A DNA stretch of 64,000 nt from contig CAWAMI010000004.1 in the NCBI GenBank assembly GCA_963783105.1, positions 378,992 to 442,991 on the forward strand. The letters are read 5' to 3'. Below are positions 41,128-50,208 of this stretch, one piece after another. The position numbers and the translations under genes were made by a program. Every line of letters begins with the position of its first letter. Within the stretch, counting starts at the first letter, position 1. Below the pieces are notes generated by a model. The model was not told the origin of the DNA and ran no database searches. It saw only the letters and a program-made list of their open reading frames with translations. Source of the stretch: JAVEDQ01 sp963783105 (lineage in GTDB: Bacteria; Actinomycetota; Actinomycetes; Frankiales; Frankiaceae).

Positions 41128-41820
41128 GTGGCGCTCGACATGGTCAGCACCGGCACGAACCCGGACCGGTCAGGTTCCGGGTCCTCGAAAGCAACCGGCC
41201 CGGGCGGCGAGCCGCTCGGTCTGCGCGAGCGCAAGAAGCGCGCGACCCGGCAGGCCCTGCACGGCGCCGCCCTCCGCCTCGTGGCCGAACGCGGCTTCGA
41301 CGACGTGACGATCGAGGACATCGCGGCGGACGCCGACGTCTCTCCCCGCACGTTCTTCAACTACTTCGGGAGCAAGGAAGACGTCATCGTCAACCCCGAC
41401 CCGGATCGGGTGGAACGGCTGCGCGCCCTGCTCGCGACGCACACCTCGCCCGACGAGGAGCCGCTGGACGTGCTCGAGAGCGTCCTGCTGGCGAGCCTGG
41501 ACGAGCTGACCGACCGCCGGGACGAGTGGCTTCTGCGGCTGCGTCTCGTGCGGGAGATCCCCGCGCTCACCCCGCGGCATCTGGCCGCCTACGAGGCCAT
41601 GGAGCGGGCACTCATCGACGACGTCGAGCGCCGGACGGGCAGGGACGCGGCGAACGACGTCTTCCCCGTGCTCGTCGGCAGCGCGTCGATGTCGGCCCTG
41701 CGGTCGGCCATCGCGCGCTGGGGCGCCGGCGACGGCCGGACCCCGCTACCCGAGTTGCTGCGCGAGGCGTTCGCCGCCCTGCGGAGCGGGCTGCGGGTCG
41801 GGGGAGACCAGCCGGCCTGA
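41128..41820 (+). CDS. TetR-family transcriptional regulator
   Basis: A 230-residue regulator. The HTH is at about residues 35-80: LRERKKRATRQALHGAALRL, DVTIEDIAADADVSPRTFFN and YFGSKEDVIV. The ligand-binding C-terminal half is helical with the TetR_C_17-like 'LLRLRLVREIPALTPRHLAA' region often seen in actinomycete repressors. GTG start; a 35-residue disordered leader precedes the HTH. A hairpin-like inverted repeat lies about 70 bp upstream. Target genes unknown; the SRPBCC gene follows by 48 bp. Confidence 0.88.
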   Translation: MALDMVSTGTNPDRSGSGSSKATGPGGEPLGLRERKKRATRQALHGAALRLVAERGFDDVTIEDIAADADVSPRTFFNYFGSKEDVIVNPDPDRVERLRALLATHTSPDEEPLDVLESVLLASLDELTDRRDEWLLRLRLVREIPALTPRHLAAYEAMERALIDDVERRTGRDAANDVFPVLVGSASMSALRSAIARWGAGDGRTPLPELLREAFAALRSGLRVGGDQPA

Positions 41821-41868
41821 ACCCGCAGCGGGCCCGGACCCGCGGCCGGCCGGGCCGAGGTGCGTCGA

Positions 41869-42294
41869 ATGCTGTCCGCCGGGCAGAGCCCGCCCGTGGG
41901 AGATTTCGAGAACTCGACGCAGGTGACGGTCGGCGAGCAGGTTCTGCTCGAGTACCTGTCCGACGTGTCCAATCTGCCGAAGTACTTCGCCATGATGAAG
42001 AAGGCGGAGCGCACGGGGCCGGAGGAGGTCGAGACCTCCGCCGACGTCAACGGCGTGCACCGGGAGGGATGCGCCTGGTTCCGCGTGGACCACGAGCGCA
42101 AGCACATCGAGTGGGGCTCCGAGGGCGACAGCCGGTACAGCGGGCAGATCGACATCGACGGCGACACCCGGCAGTCGACCGTGACGGTCCGCCTCCACAC
42201 CGAGCGGGTCGGCGACGGCGACCCCACCGTCGCGGAGGGGATCCAGACGACCCTCGCCAAGATCAAGGAGCTGGTGGAGATCGATCCCGGCTGA
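41869..42294 (+). CDS. SRPBCC-domain protein (polyketide cyclase-like)
   Basis: A 141-residue single SRPBCC/START-like fold: STQVTVGEQVLLEYLSDVSN, LPKYFAMMKKAERTGPEE, EWGSEGDSRYSGQIDIDGD, then TVAEGIQTTLAKIKELVE (the C-terminal helix). It probably binds a hydrophobic small ligand; nothing indicates a specific one. The ATG at 41869 (MLSAGQSPP) is used; a TTG/GTG three codons earlier is possible. Confidence 0.72.
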   Translation: MLSAGQSPPVGDFENSTQVTVGEQVLLEYLSDVSNLPKYFAMMKKAERTGPEEVETSADVNGVHREGCAWFRVDHERKHIEWGSEGDSRYSGQIDIDGDTRQSTVTVRLHTERVGDGDPTVAEGIQTTLAKIKELVEIDPG

Positions 42295-42328
42295 GCCCTG
42301 GCCCCGCAAGATCGTGAGCAACACGGTT

Positions 42329-42373
42329 GATCGACACGCCGGGGAGCGTCCCACGGCCCGCCGTGTGTCGATC
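42329..42373. repeat. 9-bp inverted repeat in the SRPBCC-pirin gap
   Basis: gatcgacac (42329-42337) and gtgtcgatc (42365-42373) are perfect inverted arms with a 27-base GC-rich spacer, in the 231-bp gap before the pirin gene. It may be an operator or a loose hairpin. The rest of the gap shows nothing clear. Confidence 0.4.
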
Positions 42374-42525
42374 TTCGTCGTTGCTGGTGATCATGCTTCG
42401 GGAGTAGCGGCGGGCGTCGCCGCGAGGCCACCCGGTCGGCCGATGGCGGAATGTTGCGCGCACAACTACTGTTGGATCGGGCGACCGACGCACCCGTCGG
42501 ACCCGAACAGGTCAGGAGTGTCGCC

Positions 42526-43515
42526 ATGCCAGCGGTCACCGCCGACAACATCCTCACGCTCCCGCGGCTCGACCCGGTCGACCCGCAGACGACGTCCGAG
42601 CGTCCCGTCGTCAGCGTCAGCACGGCGCCGCGCGGGTTCGAGGGGGAGGGCTTCCCGGTGCGCCGCGCCTTCGCCGGCGTCGACATGCGTGCGCTCGACC
42701 CGTTCATCCACATGGACCAGATGGGCGAGGTCGAGTACGCGCCGGGGGAGCCGAAGGGCACGCCCTGGCACCCGCACCGCGGCTTCGAGACGGTCACCTA
42801 CATGATCGACGGCCAGATGGCCCACTCGGACTCCAACGGCGGCGGCGGGCTCATCACCAACGGCGACACCCAGTGGATGACCGCCGGCTCCGGCATCCTG
42901 CACATCGAGACGCCCCCCGAGCACCTCGTCGCGAGCGGCGGCCTGTTCCACGGCTTCCAGCTGTGGGTCAACCTGCCCCGGACGCAGAAGTTCGCCGCGC
43001 CCCGCTACCAGGACATCCGCGGCGGTGACGTCGCGCTGGTCAGCTCGCCGGACGGCGGATCGCTGCTGCGCATCATCGCCGGTGAGCTCGACGGCCACGC
43101 CGGCCCGGGCTCGACCCACACCCCGATCACGCTCGTCCACGCGACGGTGAGCCCGGGCGCCGGCATCACGCTGCCGTGGCGGCAGGACTTCAACGCCCTC
43201 GCCTACGTCCTCGGCGGCAAGGGCAGGATCGGGGCGGAGCGCCGGCCGATCGAGAGCGGCCAGCTGGCGGTGTTCGGCGCCGGCAACGCGGTCACCATCA
43301 CCGCGGACCCGCGCCAGGAGAGTCGGAGCCCCGACCTCGACGTCCTGTTCCTCGGTGGTTCGCCGATCCGGGAGCCCGTCGTCGCGTACGGCCCGTTCGT
43401 CATGAACACCAAGCTCGAGGTCATCCAGGCCTTCGAGGACTACCAGGCCGGGCGGCTCGGCAGCATCCCGGCGCAGAGCCTTCCGCACGGCGCGGTGCAG
43501 GGCAGCACCGGGTGA
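42526..43515 (+). CDS. Pirin family protein
   Basis: A 329-residue bicupin. The N-terminal cupin has the pirin signature HPHRGFETVTYMIDGQMAHS and the metal ligands in DPFIHMDQMGEVEYAPGEPK; it continues QWMTAGSGILHIETPPEH. The C-terminal cupin has the pirin_C YVLGGKGRIGAERRPI region. Pirins act as quercetinases or metabolic regulators. The ATG at 42526 follows caggagtg; an earlier in-frame ATG at 42451 has no ribosome-binding site. Confidence 0.9.
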   Translation: MPAVTADNILTLPRLDPVDPQTTSERPVVSVSTAPRGFEGEGFPVRRAFAGVDMRALDPFIHMDQMGEVEYAPGEPKGTPWHPHRGFETVTYMIDGQMAHSDSNGGGGLITNGDTQWMTAGSGILHIETPPEHLVASGGLFHGFQLWVNLPRTQKFAAPRYQDIRGGDVALVSSPDGGSLLRIIAGELDGHAGPGSTHTPITLVHATVSPGAGITLPWRQDFNALAYVLGGKGRIGAERRPIESGQLAVFGAGNAVTITADPRQESRSPDLDVLFLGGSPIREPVVAYGPFVMNTKLEVIQAFEDYQAGRLGSIPAQSLPHGAVQGSTG

Positions 43516-43544
43516 AGCCAGGCCCAACGGGGAATGTCTGGGGG

Positions 43545-43850
43545 ATGCCGAAGATGTCCCGAGCAGCCCTCGTCTTCCTCGCCGCCCAGCAGGCGCGCAA
43601 GTTCGCGAAGACCCCGCGCGGCCAGCAGCTGATCGCCCAGGCGAAGCAGGCGGCCAACGACCCGCAGGCGCGTGCCCGCCTCATCCAGCAGGTCAAGGAG
43701 CGGACCGGTCGCGGTGGCGCCACCGCCGGCCAGCCCGGCGCGGCCGACCCCTACCCGCCGGCGACGCAGCCGCTGGCCACGCCGGCTCCGGCTTCGCCCG
43801 GCCCGAACGTCGGGGCCATTCCGCCGCCTCCGCCGAGCCCGTCCCTCTGA
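43545..43850 (+). CDS. Small hypothetical protein with basic helix and Pro-rich tail
   Basis: A 101-residue protein: MPKMSRAALVFLAAQQARKF, AKTPRGQQLIAQAKQAANDP, a helical first half, then a Pro/Ala tail ending IPPPPPSPSL. The ATG at 43545 has ggggg just before it. It reads from 30 bp after the pirin stop and ends one base before the convergent M18 gene. Common in actinomycetes as an uncharacterised protein; no function known. Confidence 0.62.
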   Translation: MPKMSRAALVFLAAQQARKFAKTPRGQQLIAQAKQAANDPQARARLIQQVKERTGRGGATAGQPGAADPYPPATQPLATPAPASPGPNVGAIPPPPPSPSL

Positions 43851-43851
43851 C

Positions 43852-45168
43852 TCAAGCCCGGAAGCAGGCCGCCAGCGCCCGCACCATCAGCCCGACGTCG
43901 TCGGCGGCCACAAGCTCTCGGCACGAGTGCATCCCGAGCAGCGGCGCCCCCACGTCCACCGTGGGGATGCCGGTGCGGGTGGCGGTGAGCGGGCCGATCG
44001 TCGAGCCGCAGGGCAGGTCCGCCCGGCTGACGAAGTGCTGCACCGGCACGCCCGCGTCGGCGCAGCGCACGGCGAACCAGGCGCCGGAACGGGCATCGGT
44101 GGCGTAGGCCTGGTTGGCGTTGAGCTTCAGCACCGGTCCGCCCCCGAGCGCCGGGCGGTGACCGGGCTCGTGCTGCTCCGCGAAGTTCGGGTGCACGGCG
44201 TGCGCCATGTCGGCCGACACGAGCCGCGAGCGCGCCAGCGCGCGGGGGAGCGCCTGCCGGTCGTCGGGGTCGAGCACCGCGACGAGGCGGTCGAGGACGT
44301 CGGCGAGGAACGGCCCCCGTGCTCCCTCCGCCGAACCACTCCCGACCTCCTCGTGGTCGTTGGCGACCAGGAGCGCCGTGGCCGTCCCGTCGCCGGAGGC
44401 GGCGTCGAGGAGTGCGAGCAGGCCCGCGTGGCAGGAGGCCAGGTTGTCGAGCCGCGGCGCCGCGATCCACTCGCCGTCGGCGCCCGTGACGGCGGACGGC
44501 TGGGTGTCGGTGGTGACGAGGTCGTGCCCGACGATGTCGGCGGTGGCGACGCCGGCGACCTCGGCCAGCGCCTCGAGCAGCCCGGATTCGACGTCGAGGT
44601 CCGGACCCCACAGCGGGACGACGTGGCGCTGCGGGTCCAGCTTGACCCCGTCCCGCAGCGAGCGGTCCAGGTGGATGGCCAGCGAGGGCAGCCGCAGCGG
44701 TGCGCCGGATAGCCGCACGCGGCGGAGGTCGACCTCGCCGTCCCCGGTCCGGATCGCGACCCGGCCGGCCAGCGTGAGCTCCCGGTCGAGCCACGTGTGC
44801 ATCAGGACGCCGCCGTACGGCTCGACCCCGACCAGGCGGTAGCCGGCCCGCCGCACGTCCGGCCGCGGTCGCACCTTGAAGGTCGGCGAGTCGGTGTGGG
44901 CTCCGACCAGGCGGATCCCGACCTCCGCGGGGGAGGCCGCGCCGACCCGGAAGGCGATGAGGCTTCCGCCGTCGCGCACGACGTAGCACCGGTCGCCGGG
45001 GGAGAGATCCCAGCCGTCCTGCTCGTCCAGCTCGCGGAAGCCGGCCTCCGCGAGTCGGCGGGCCATCTCGGCGACGGCGTGGAACGGCGAGGGTCCGGCG
45101 TCGACGAACGCGCGCAGGTCGGCGGCCAGATCCCCGCTCGAGGCGGCCGGGGAGAGCGGCTCGGTCAT
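43852..45168 (-). CDS. apeB: M18 family aminopeptidase
   Basis: A 438-residue metallopeptidase. Zinc ligands: RLVGAHTDSPTFKVRPRPD (His-Asp), VANDHEEVGSGSAEGARG (Asp-His-Glu-Glu), and H in NFAEQHEPGHRPALG region; the GSTIGPLTATRTGIPTVDVG motif near the C-terminus and HSCREL close the site. It removes N-terminal aspartyl or hydrophobic residues from peptides in the cytosol. Length fits the family (about 430). The gene converges with the small Pro-rich gene with one base between stops. Confidence 0.92.
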   Translation of the reverse strand: MTEPLSPAASSGDLAADLRAFVDAGPSPFHAVAEMARRLAEAGFRELDEQDGWDLSPGDRCYVVRDGGSLIAFRVGAASPAEVGIRLVGAHTDSPTFKVRPRPDVRRAGYRLVGVEPYGGVLMHTWLDRELTLAGRVAIRTGDGEVDLRRVRLSGAPLRLPSLAIHLDRSLRDGVKLDPQRHVVPLWGPDLDVESGLLEALAEVAGVATADIVGHDLVTTDTQPSAVTGADGEWIAAPRLDNLASCHAGLLALLDAASGDGTATALLVANDHEEVGSGSAEGARGPFLADVLDRLVAVLDPDDRQALPRALARSRLVSADMAHAVHPNFAEQHEPGHRPALGGGPVLKLNANQAYATDARSGAWFAVRCADAGVPVQHFVSRADLPCGSTIGPLTATRTGIPTVDVGAPLLGMHSCRELVAADDVGLMVRALAACFRA

Positions 45169-45230
45169 GCGCCGAACGCTAGCGGGTGTCGCTCGATCTC
45201 CGCCGGCACGACGGCGGGGCAGCCGTCGCG

Positions 45231-45914
45231 TCAGGCGTTGCTGCGCTGCCCCCGCTGCTGGGTCCGCTTCTTGCGCTCCTGGTCCGCGAGGGTGTCGAGG
45301 CGCTCGGCCTTCGCCCGCTTGGTCTCGGCGGCTTGCGCTTCGCTCTCGGCCCGGCTGACCTTCTGCTCGCGCTGCTCGGCGGCGCGCTTCTCACGCTGGC
45401 TCAGCTCGGCTTCCCGCTGTTCCCGGGTCGAGGAGACGGCCGAGAGCCGCTGGTTCGCCTTGTCGTCGGCCTTCTCCTGCTTCTCGGCCGCGAGGCGCTC
45501 GGCCTCCTGACGGGCCTGCTGCTTGGCCTGCTGCTCCTGCTGACGCGCCTCGGCGAGCTCCTCCTGCTGGCGCTGGACCGCCTTCGAGCGTTCCGTATCC
45601 GCGGCCTTCTTCTTCTGCTCGAGGTCCTCCTGCGCCTCGGCGCGCTGCGCCTGCGCCGAGCGCTCGAGGTCGCGCGCCTGGCGGAAGGTCTCCGCACGCT
45701 GCACCAGGGTCTCGCCCCGGCTCGCGAGCTGCTGATCGGCGAGCACTCGGCCGGCGAGGCTGTCGATGCTCCCGAGCGCACGCTCGATCAGCAGGCGACG
45801 GGGGGAGTCCTCCGGAAGTCGCGTGAGGTAGCGCTGCTCGAGGAACAGCGAGGGGCTCCGCAGGATGCGGTACTGCAGCTTGCCGAGAGCGCGGGGCGCG
45901 GTGGCGAGGGGCAT
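45231..45914 (-). CDS. Coiled-coil protein, unknown function
   Basis: A 227-residue protein, almost entirely a long Glu/Gln/Arg/Ala coiled coil (KAVQRQQEELAEARQQEQQA, then ERLAAEKQEKADDKANQRLS). A short N-terminal hydrophobic-aromatic segment (LGKLQYRILRSPSLFLEQRY) precedes it. No signal peptide or membrane helix. It shares composition with the neighbouring leftward gene, so the two may be an operon for structural or phage-shock-like coiled-coil proteins, a guess from sequence character only. Confidence 0.75.
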   Translation of the reverse strand: MPLATAPRALGKLQYRILRSPSLFLEQRYLTRLPEDSPRRLLIERALGSIDSLAGRVLADQQLASRGETLVQRAETFRQARDLERSAQAQRAEAQEDLEQKKKAADTERSKAVQRQQEELAEARQQEQQAKQQARQEAERLAAEKQEKADDKANQRLSAVSSTREQREAELSQREKRAAEQREQKVSRAESEAQAAETKRAKAERLDTLADQERKKRTQQRGQRSNA

Positions 45915-45964
45915 GTCTTCTCCTTGGATCCGGCGTGGCCGGGAGATCTGTGGGTGGTCGGACG

Positions 45965-46522
45965 TCAGGCGGACGGGTTGCCGAGGCGCTCGGCCCGGGC
46001 GCGGACCTGCTGGGCGGCCTGCTCCTGGGCGTCCGCCTCGGCGAGGGCGCGCTGGTGCTCCCGCTCGGCCTCCGCCTCCTGCGCGGCGGCGTCGGTCAGC
46101 TCCTCCTGGGTCCCTGCGGTGGCCTCGCGGATCTCGGTCCGGGTCTCGGCCTCGGCGATGGCCTCCCCGGCGATCTCGACGCGCTCGGCATCCTTCTCCG
46201 CCTGGGTCTTCTGCTCGGCCCGTTCCTGCTGGACCTTCGCGGAGAGCTGGTTCGCCTGCTGCCGCGCCTCGGCGCGCTCCTGCTCGGCATCCTTGCGCTC
46301 GGCCGCGAACTCGTCGTTGGCCTCCGACTCCTGCGCGTCGGCGAGCGACTCCCTGGCCGTCGCCTCGCGCCGCGCCTGCGCCTCGTTCTGCTGCAGCTGA
46401 CCCTCGGCCGTCAGCGAGTCGTTCCGCGTCACCGCTCCGGCGAGTTCCTTCGCCTTGCCGGCGATGGCGTCCTTCAGGCCCTCACGGGCCTCGGTGGCCT
46501 TGCTGTTCTTGTCCTCGGGCAT
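45965..46522 (-). CDS. CsbD-like/coiled-coil stress protein
   Basis: A 185-residue protein. Residues 10-50 are CsbD-like (REGLKDAIAGKAKELAGAVT, then RNDSLTAEGQLQQNEAQARR), the small sigmaB-regulated hydrophilic family of Bacillus. The rest is a long Glu/Ala/Gln/Arg coiled coil. ATG at 46522 is preceded by gggacgcaca. It is 50 bp upstream of the other coiled-coil gene, likely one transcript. Consistent with a general-stress protein given the rsb locus 1 kb away. Confidence 0.72.
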   Translation of the reverse strand: MPEDKNSKATEAREGLKDAIAGKAKELAGAVTRNDSLTAEGQLQQNEAQARREATARESLADAQESEANDEFAAERKDAEQERAEARQQANQLSAKVQQERAEQKTQAEKDAERVEIAGEAIAEAETRTEIREATAGTQEELTDAAAQEAEAEREHQRALAEADAQEQAAQQVRARAERLGNPSA

Positions 46523-46895
46523 GTGCGTCCCATCGATTGCGTTGTTCCGACCGCCGATCGTCAGACCGGGTCGTCGTCGTTCGTCGAGTCCGTTCGGTGC
46601 CGATGCGGGCCTGATCCCGAGCCCGTGCATGTCGGCCGATGGCGGACGGTTGCTTCCCCATCCGAACACCTTTGACCTGCCCCGATGGGCTGCGTGCAAA
46701 CGACAGCAAGCGCTCGTCGGCGCCCGGATGCGGCACACCCGGATACGGGCAGGTGACGCAGGTCGGGAACGTCGTCGTGCTCGGTCGTCCCCTGCCGTCC
46801 TGACGGAACCGGCCCCCGACGGCGCCACCGCTCCTACGCTGCTGCCGCCGGCCGAGCGATCGGCGGGCGGTAGCTGTCGGAGCGGAGGGTCGCGG
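46523..46895. other. Divergent promoter region, no gene seen
   Basis: This 373-bp gap between the leftward CsbD-like gene and the rightward MaoC gene contains no convincing coding frame, tRNA or strong hairpin. It must carry promoters in both directions. If the CsbD-like gene is a stress gene, a stress-sigma promoter would lie here, but no GTTT...GGGTAT-type pair was confidently seen. Confidence 0.3.
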
Positions 46896-47330
46896 ATGGT
46901 CGCGAATGTGCAGCAGATCGACGAGTCGCTCGTCGGCCGGTCGGCCAGCAGGACGAGGCAGGTGACGCAGCGGGACATCGAGCTGTTCACCGCGATCTCG
47001 GGTGACCGCAACCCCATCCACTACGACGAACAGCTGGCGTCGGGGACCCGCTTCGGCGGCATCGTCGTGCAGGGCGGCGTGACCACCGCGATACTCAACG
47101 CGGTGGTCGCCGAGGAGCTGCCCGGCCCCGGCAGCGTCTTCCTGGAGCTGAACCTCGCCTTCGACGCCCCGGTGCGGCCCGGGGACGAGATCACCGGCCG
47201 GGTCGAGGTGACGTCGGCCCGCGGCGACAAACCGGTCACCCGGCTCGACGTGCGGGTGACCCGGGGGGACGGCGTCGTCGCCGTGCACGGCGAGGCCGTC
47301 TGCTACACGGTTCCGCTGGGCGACGACTGA
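46896..47330 (+). CDS. MaoC-like (R)-specific enoyl-CoA hydratase
   Basis: A 144-residue hot-dog protein: SASRTRQVTQRDIELFTAIS, GDRNPIHYDEQLASGTRFGG (hydratase 2 motif with catalytic D and H), then VVQGGVTTAILNAVVAEELP and a Gly at the dimer interface. It hydrates enoyl-CoA to (R)-3-hydroxyacyl-CoA, a step of fatty-acid or polyhydroxyalkanoate metabolism. The ATG at 46896 follows ggagggtcg. No other fatty-acid gene is adjacent. Confidence 0.87.
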   Translation: MVANVQQIDESLVGRSASRTRQVTQRDIELFTAISGDRNPIHYDEQLASGTRFGGIVVQGGVTTAILNAVVAEELPGPGSVFLELNLAFDAPVRPGDEITGRVEVTSARGDKPVTRLDVRVTRGDGVVAVHGEAVCYTVPLGDD

Positions 47331-47428
47331 CCCCAAATGCCCGACCCGACGGGAGCAGGCGGTAGCGGCGGGCCTAGCATCGGAGGAGTCATTCCTCACG
47401 GTCTTCCCAGCGATCCAGAGGAGTGGGC

Positions 47429-48436
47429 GTGGACTGGTGCCTCGACCCCCAACAGCCCTCCGCCGCGAGCGACCTGCGGCGTGAGATCGGGAACTACCTG
47501 CACCGGCACGCCCGCGACCCGGCCGCGGTGCCGGACGCCGAGCTGGCGGTGGGGGAGCTGCTCGGCAACGCGGTCCGCTACTCGGAGGGCCTGGTCTGGG
47601 TGGCGATCGACTGGACCGATCTCCACCCGACCCTGACCGTCCGCGACCTCGGCGAGGACTTCAACCTCGACGCGGAGCTCCCCGACGACCTGGCCGAAGG
47701 CGGACGGGGCCTGTTTCTTGTCACCCATCTGACCCACCAGCTGGACAAGGCCCACCGTCGGGGCGGCGGCAAGACGATCACCGCCTCGCTCGCGCTCGAA
47801 CGCCCCCACGAACTCGACATCGCCCCGCCCCGGCACTCGATCGGTGCCCTGCCCGACCTGACCGAGGCCGGTCCGGAGGGCTTCGGCAAGGAGTCCTTCC
47901 TGCGCGCTCTGGTGGTGCAGCTGTCCCAGGCCGTCGAGGCGACGCACGGCCCGGTCGCGGCTCAGGCCGCGGTGGCGCAGGTCGGCGCGGACGTCGGGGG
48001 GCAGATGGAGGCCGCCTACCGGGCCGCCCAGGCGATCTCCGGCCGCCTCACCCCCGAGCAGATCGCCGACTGCTACGTCCGGCTGAAGGCGGCGATAGAC
48101 GGCGACTTCTACGTCATCGAGGTCAGCGACGACCGCATCGTCCTCGGGAACCGGGCCTGTCCGTTCGGGCCGGTGGTGCAACGCTCGCCCGCCCTCTGCC
48201 GCATGACGTCCAGCGTCTTCGGCGGCATCGCCGCCCGCAACGGCCAGGGGGCGACCGTGACGCTGGAGGAGCGGATCGCGGTCGGCGACCCGGAGTGCCG
48301 GGTCGTCGTCGAGCTGAGAACCCCGGCCCCTCGCGCAGGGCCGGGCCACCACTACCCGAATGCGACGGCTGACGTCCTCCGCGCGGACGTGCCGGCCCAG
48401 GCGGAGCCACCCGGCCTGTCCCCCTCGGCGCAATGA
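47429..48436 (+). CDS. ATP-binding protein with methanogen-output-like domain, stress regulator
   Basis: A 335-residue protein. The N-terminal domain (residues 1-130) is a GHKL ATPase of the RsbW type: VGELLGNAVRYSEGLVWVAI (N box), LTVRDLGEDFNLDAELPDD (G1, DLG form) and EGGRGLFLVTHLTHQLD (G2). The C-terminal region (160-325) resembles the methanogen output domain 1, with conserved Cys in NRACPFGPVVQRSPALCRMT. GTG at 47429 follows agaggag. It lies directly upstream of the PAS-GAF-PP2C gene, so it is likely part of the partner-switching locus. Confidence 0.75.
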   Translation: MDWCLDPQQPSAASDLRREIGNYLHRHARDPAAVPDAELAVGELLGNAVRYSEGLVWVAIDWTDLHPTLTVRDLGEDFNLDAELPDDLAEGGRGLFLVTHLTHQLDKAHRRGGGKTITASLALERPHELDIAPPRHSIGALPDLTEAGPEGFGKESFLRALVVQLSQAVEATHGPVAAQAAVAQVGADVGGQMEAAYRAAQAISGRLTPEQIADCYVRLKAAIDGDFYVIEVSDDRIVLGNRACPFGPVVQRSPALCRMTSSVFGGIAARNGQGATVTLEERIAVGDPECRVVVELRTPAPRAGPGHHYPNATADVLRADVPAQAEPPGLSPSAQ

Positions 48437-48501
48437 TGCGATAGTGCGGCAGCAGCCGATCTGCGAGGAGACCGGGCCCGGCCGCGCGGAAGGCGGGTTC
48501 G

Positions 48502-50184
48502 ATGCAGGTGCCAGAGTCGAGGTCGGCGCCCTCCGCCGAGCTCCTTCAGGACGAGCGGCTGCTGCTCGCCCTCGAGGCGGGTCACATGGGGACCTGGTGC
48601 TGGACGGTGGGCGGCCTGCTGGACTGGGACGCGCCGCTTCAGCGGGTCTTCGGGCTGGAGCCCGGGACGTTCGAGGGCACGTTCGAGGCCTACATCGATC
48701 TGCTGCACCCGGACGACCGGGCCCACACGATCGCCACGATCGAGAATTCACTCGCCGCCGGGCGCGACCACTACGTCGAGCACCGGGTTCTCCTCGCCGA
48801 CGGCACGGTGCGGTGGATCAGCGGCACCGGCCGCGTCCTGCCGGACACGGAGGGCCGGCCGACGACGATGGTGGGGGTCGGTGCCGACATCACCGCGCTG
48901 AAGCTGGCCGAGGAGCGGCTGGAGTTCCTGGCACGGGCCGGTTCACTGCTCGGCTCGTCGCTCGATCTCGATGCCACCCTGCAACAACTGTGCGACCTCG
49001 CCGTGGAGCGGCTCGCGGACTGGTGCTCGGTCGACCTGGTGGAACCCGAGGGTGTCCGGCTGGTCGCGGTCTCGCACCGCGACCCCGGTCGGGTCGCCTA
49101 CGCCCGTGAGCTGCGGGAACGCTTCGGCGTCGACATGGACGCCGAGCAGGGGCTGCCCGTCGTGCTCCGCACCGGGCAGCCGGAGGTGCTGCCGGAGATC
49201 AACGAGGCACTGATCCGCGCCGCGCTCGCCGAGATCCCGGACGTCGCCCCCGAGGACGTCGAGCAGTTCCTGGCCCTGGGCCTGCGCTCCTCGATGACCG
49301 TGCCGCTCGCGACCGCCACCGGGCGGGTGCTCGGCGCCCTGACGCTGGTCTCGGCGGAGAGCGGCCGGGTGTACGGCGAGAGCGACGTCCAGCTCGCGAT
49401 GGAGATCGCCCGCCGAGCCGGGGTCGCGGTCGACAACGCGCGGCTCTACGCCCGCGCCGAGCACGCCGCCCGCACGCTGCAGCAGAGCCTCCTGCCGCCC
49501 GTCCTGCCGCCGTTGCCGTTCGCCGACCTCGCCTCGTACTACGCGCCACTCGGACGCGACGCCGAGCTGATCGGCGGCGACTTCTACGACGTGTTCCCGC
49601 TCTCCGACCGCAGCTGGTGCCTGGTGATCGGGGACGTCTCCGGCAAGGGCGTGGACGCCGGTGCGCTGACGGCGGCGACCCGCTGGACCTTCCGCTCCGC
49701 CATGAGCCGGTGCGGCGAACCGGGGACCGCCATCCGGGAGCTCAACGACGCGCTGCTGCAGCAGCAGTGGGACGGCCGGTTCGTCACCGTGCTGGCGGTC
49801 GTCGCCGAGCCCACCGACGACGGAGTGTTGCTGCGCTACGCCTCGGGCGGTCATCCGGCGCCGATCGTGTTCCGCGGCGACGCACCCGCCGAGGTGGTGC
49901 CGATCGAGGGCCGGCTCGTCGGGCTGCTGCCCTCGGACGACCTCCCGACCCGCGAGATCTCGCTCGCCCCGGGCGACGCGCTGGTCCTCTACACCGACGG
50001 CTTCAGCGAGGCCCGCCAGGCAGACCGCATGTTCGGCGAGGAGGGCATGCTCGCCACGCTCGACGCCGTGCCCGCCGGCGCGGGGGCGGATGAGCTGGTC
50101 AAGACGTTGACCGGCGGCGTGGCCGCGTTCGGGGAACAGGCCGACGACATGGCCCTGCTCGTGCTGGCGCTGCCGCCCCGCTGA
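48502..50184 (+). CDS. PAS-GAF-PP2C (RsbU/RsbP-like) phosphatase
   Basis: A 560-residue soluble regulator. A PAS domain (about 25-140; GLLDWDAPLQRVFGLEPGTF) with a PAC tail (VRWISGTGRVLPDTEGR), then a GAF domain (about 160-320; GLRSSMTVPLATATGRVLGA) and a PP2C_SIG phosphatase (345-557; GGDFYDVFPLSD, VIGDVSGKGVDAGALT, LYTDGFSEARQ, DDMALLVL). It should sense a small ligand or redox state and activate a sigma pathway by dephosphorylating an anti-sigma antagonist. ATG at 48502. Confidence 0.9.
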   Translation: MQVPESRSAPSAELLQDERLLLALEAGHMGTWCWTVGGLLDWDAPLQRVFGLEPGTFEGTFEAYIDLLHPDDRAHTIATIENSLAAGRDHYVEHRVLLADGTVRWISGTGRVLPDTEGRPTTMVGVGADITALKLAEERLEFLARAGSLLGSSLDLDATLQQLCDLAVERLADWCSVDLVEPEGVRLVAVSHRDPGRVAYARELRERFGVDMDAEQGLPVVLRTGQPEVLPEINEALIRAALAEIPDVAPEDVEQFLALGLRSSMTVPLATATGRVLGALTLVSAESGRVYGESDVQLAMEIARRAGVAVDNARLYARAEHAARTLQQSLLPPVLPPLPFADLASYYAPLGRDAELIGGDFYDVFPLSDRSWCLVIGDVSGKGVDAGALTAATRWTFRSAMSRCGEPGTAIRELNDALLQQQWDGRFVTVLAVVAEPTDDGVLLRYASGGHPAPIVFRGDAPAEVVPIEGRLVGLLPSDDLPTREISLAPGDALVLYTDGFSEARQADRMFGEEGMLATLDAVPAGAGADELVKTLTGGVAAFGEQADDMALLVLALPPR

Positions 50185-50208
50185 GCGGACGTCGGTCGCC
50201 CGGGTGGC

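Noticed and set aside
45231..46522. Coiled-coil genes considered as phage tail-fibre or tape-measure proteins
   Set aside because: Short length, absence of any phage structural neighbours and a CsbD-like module in one of them argue against it.
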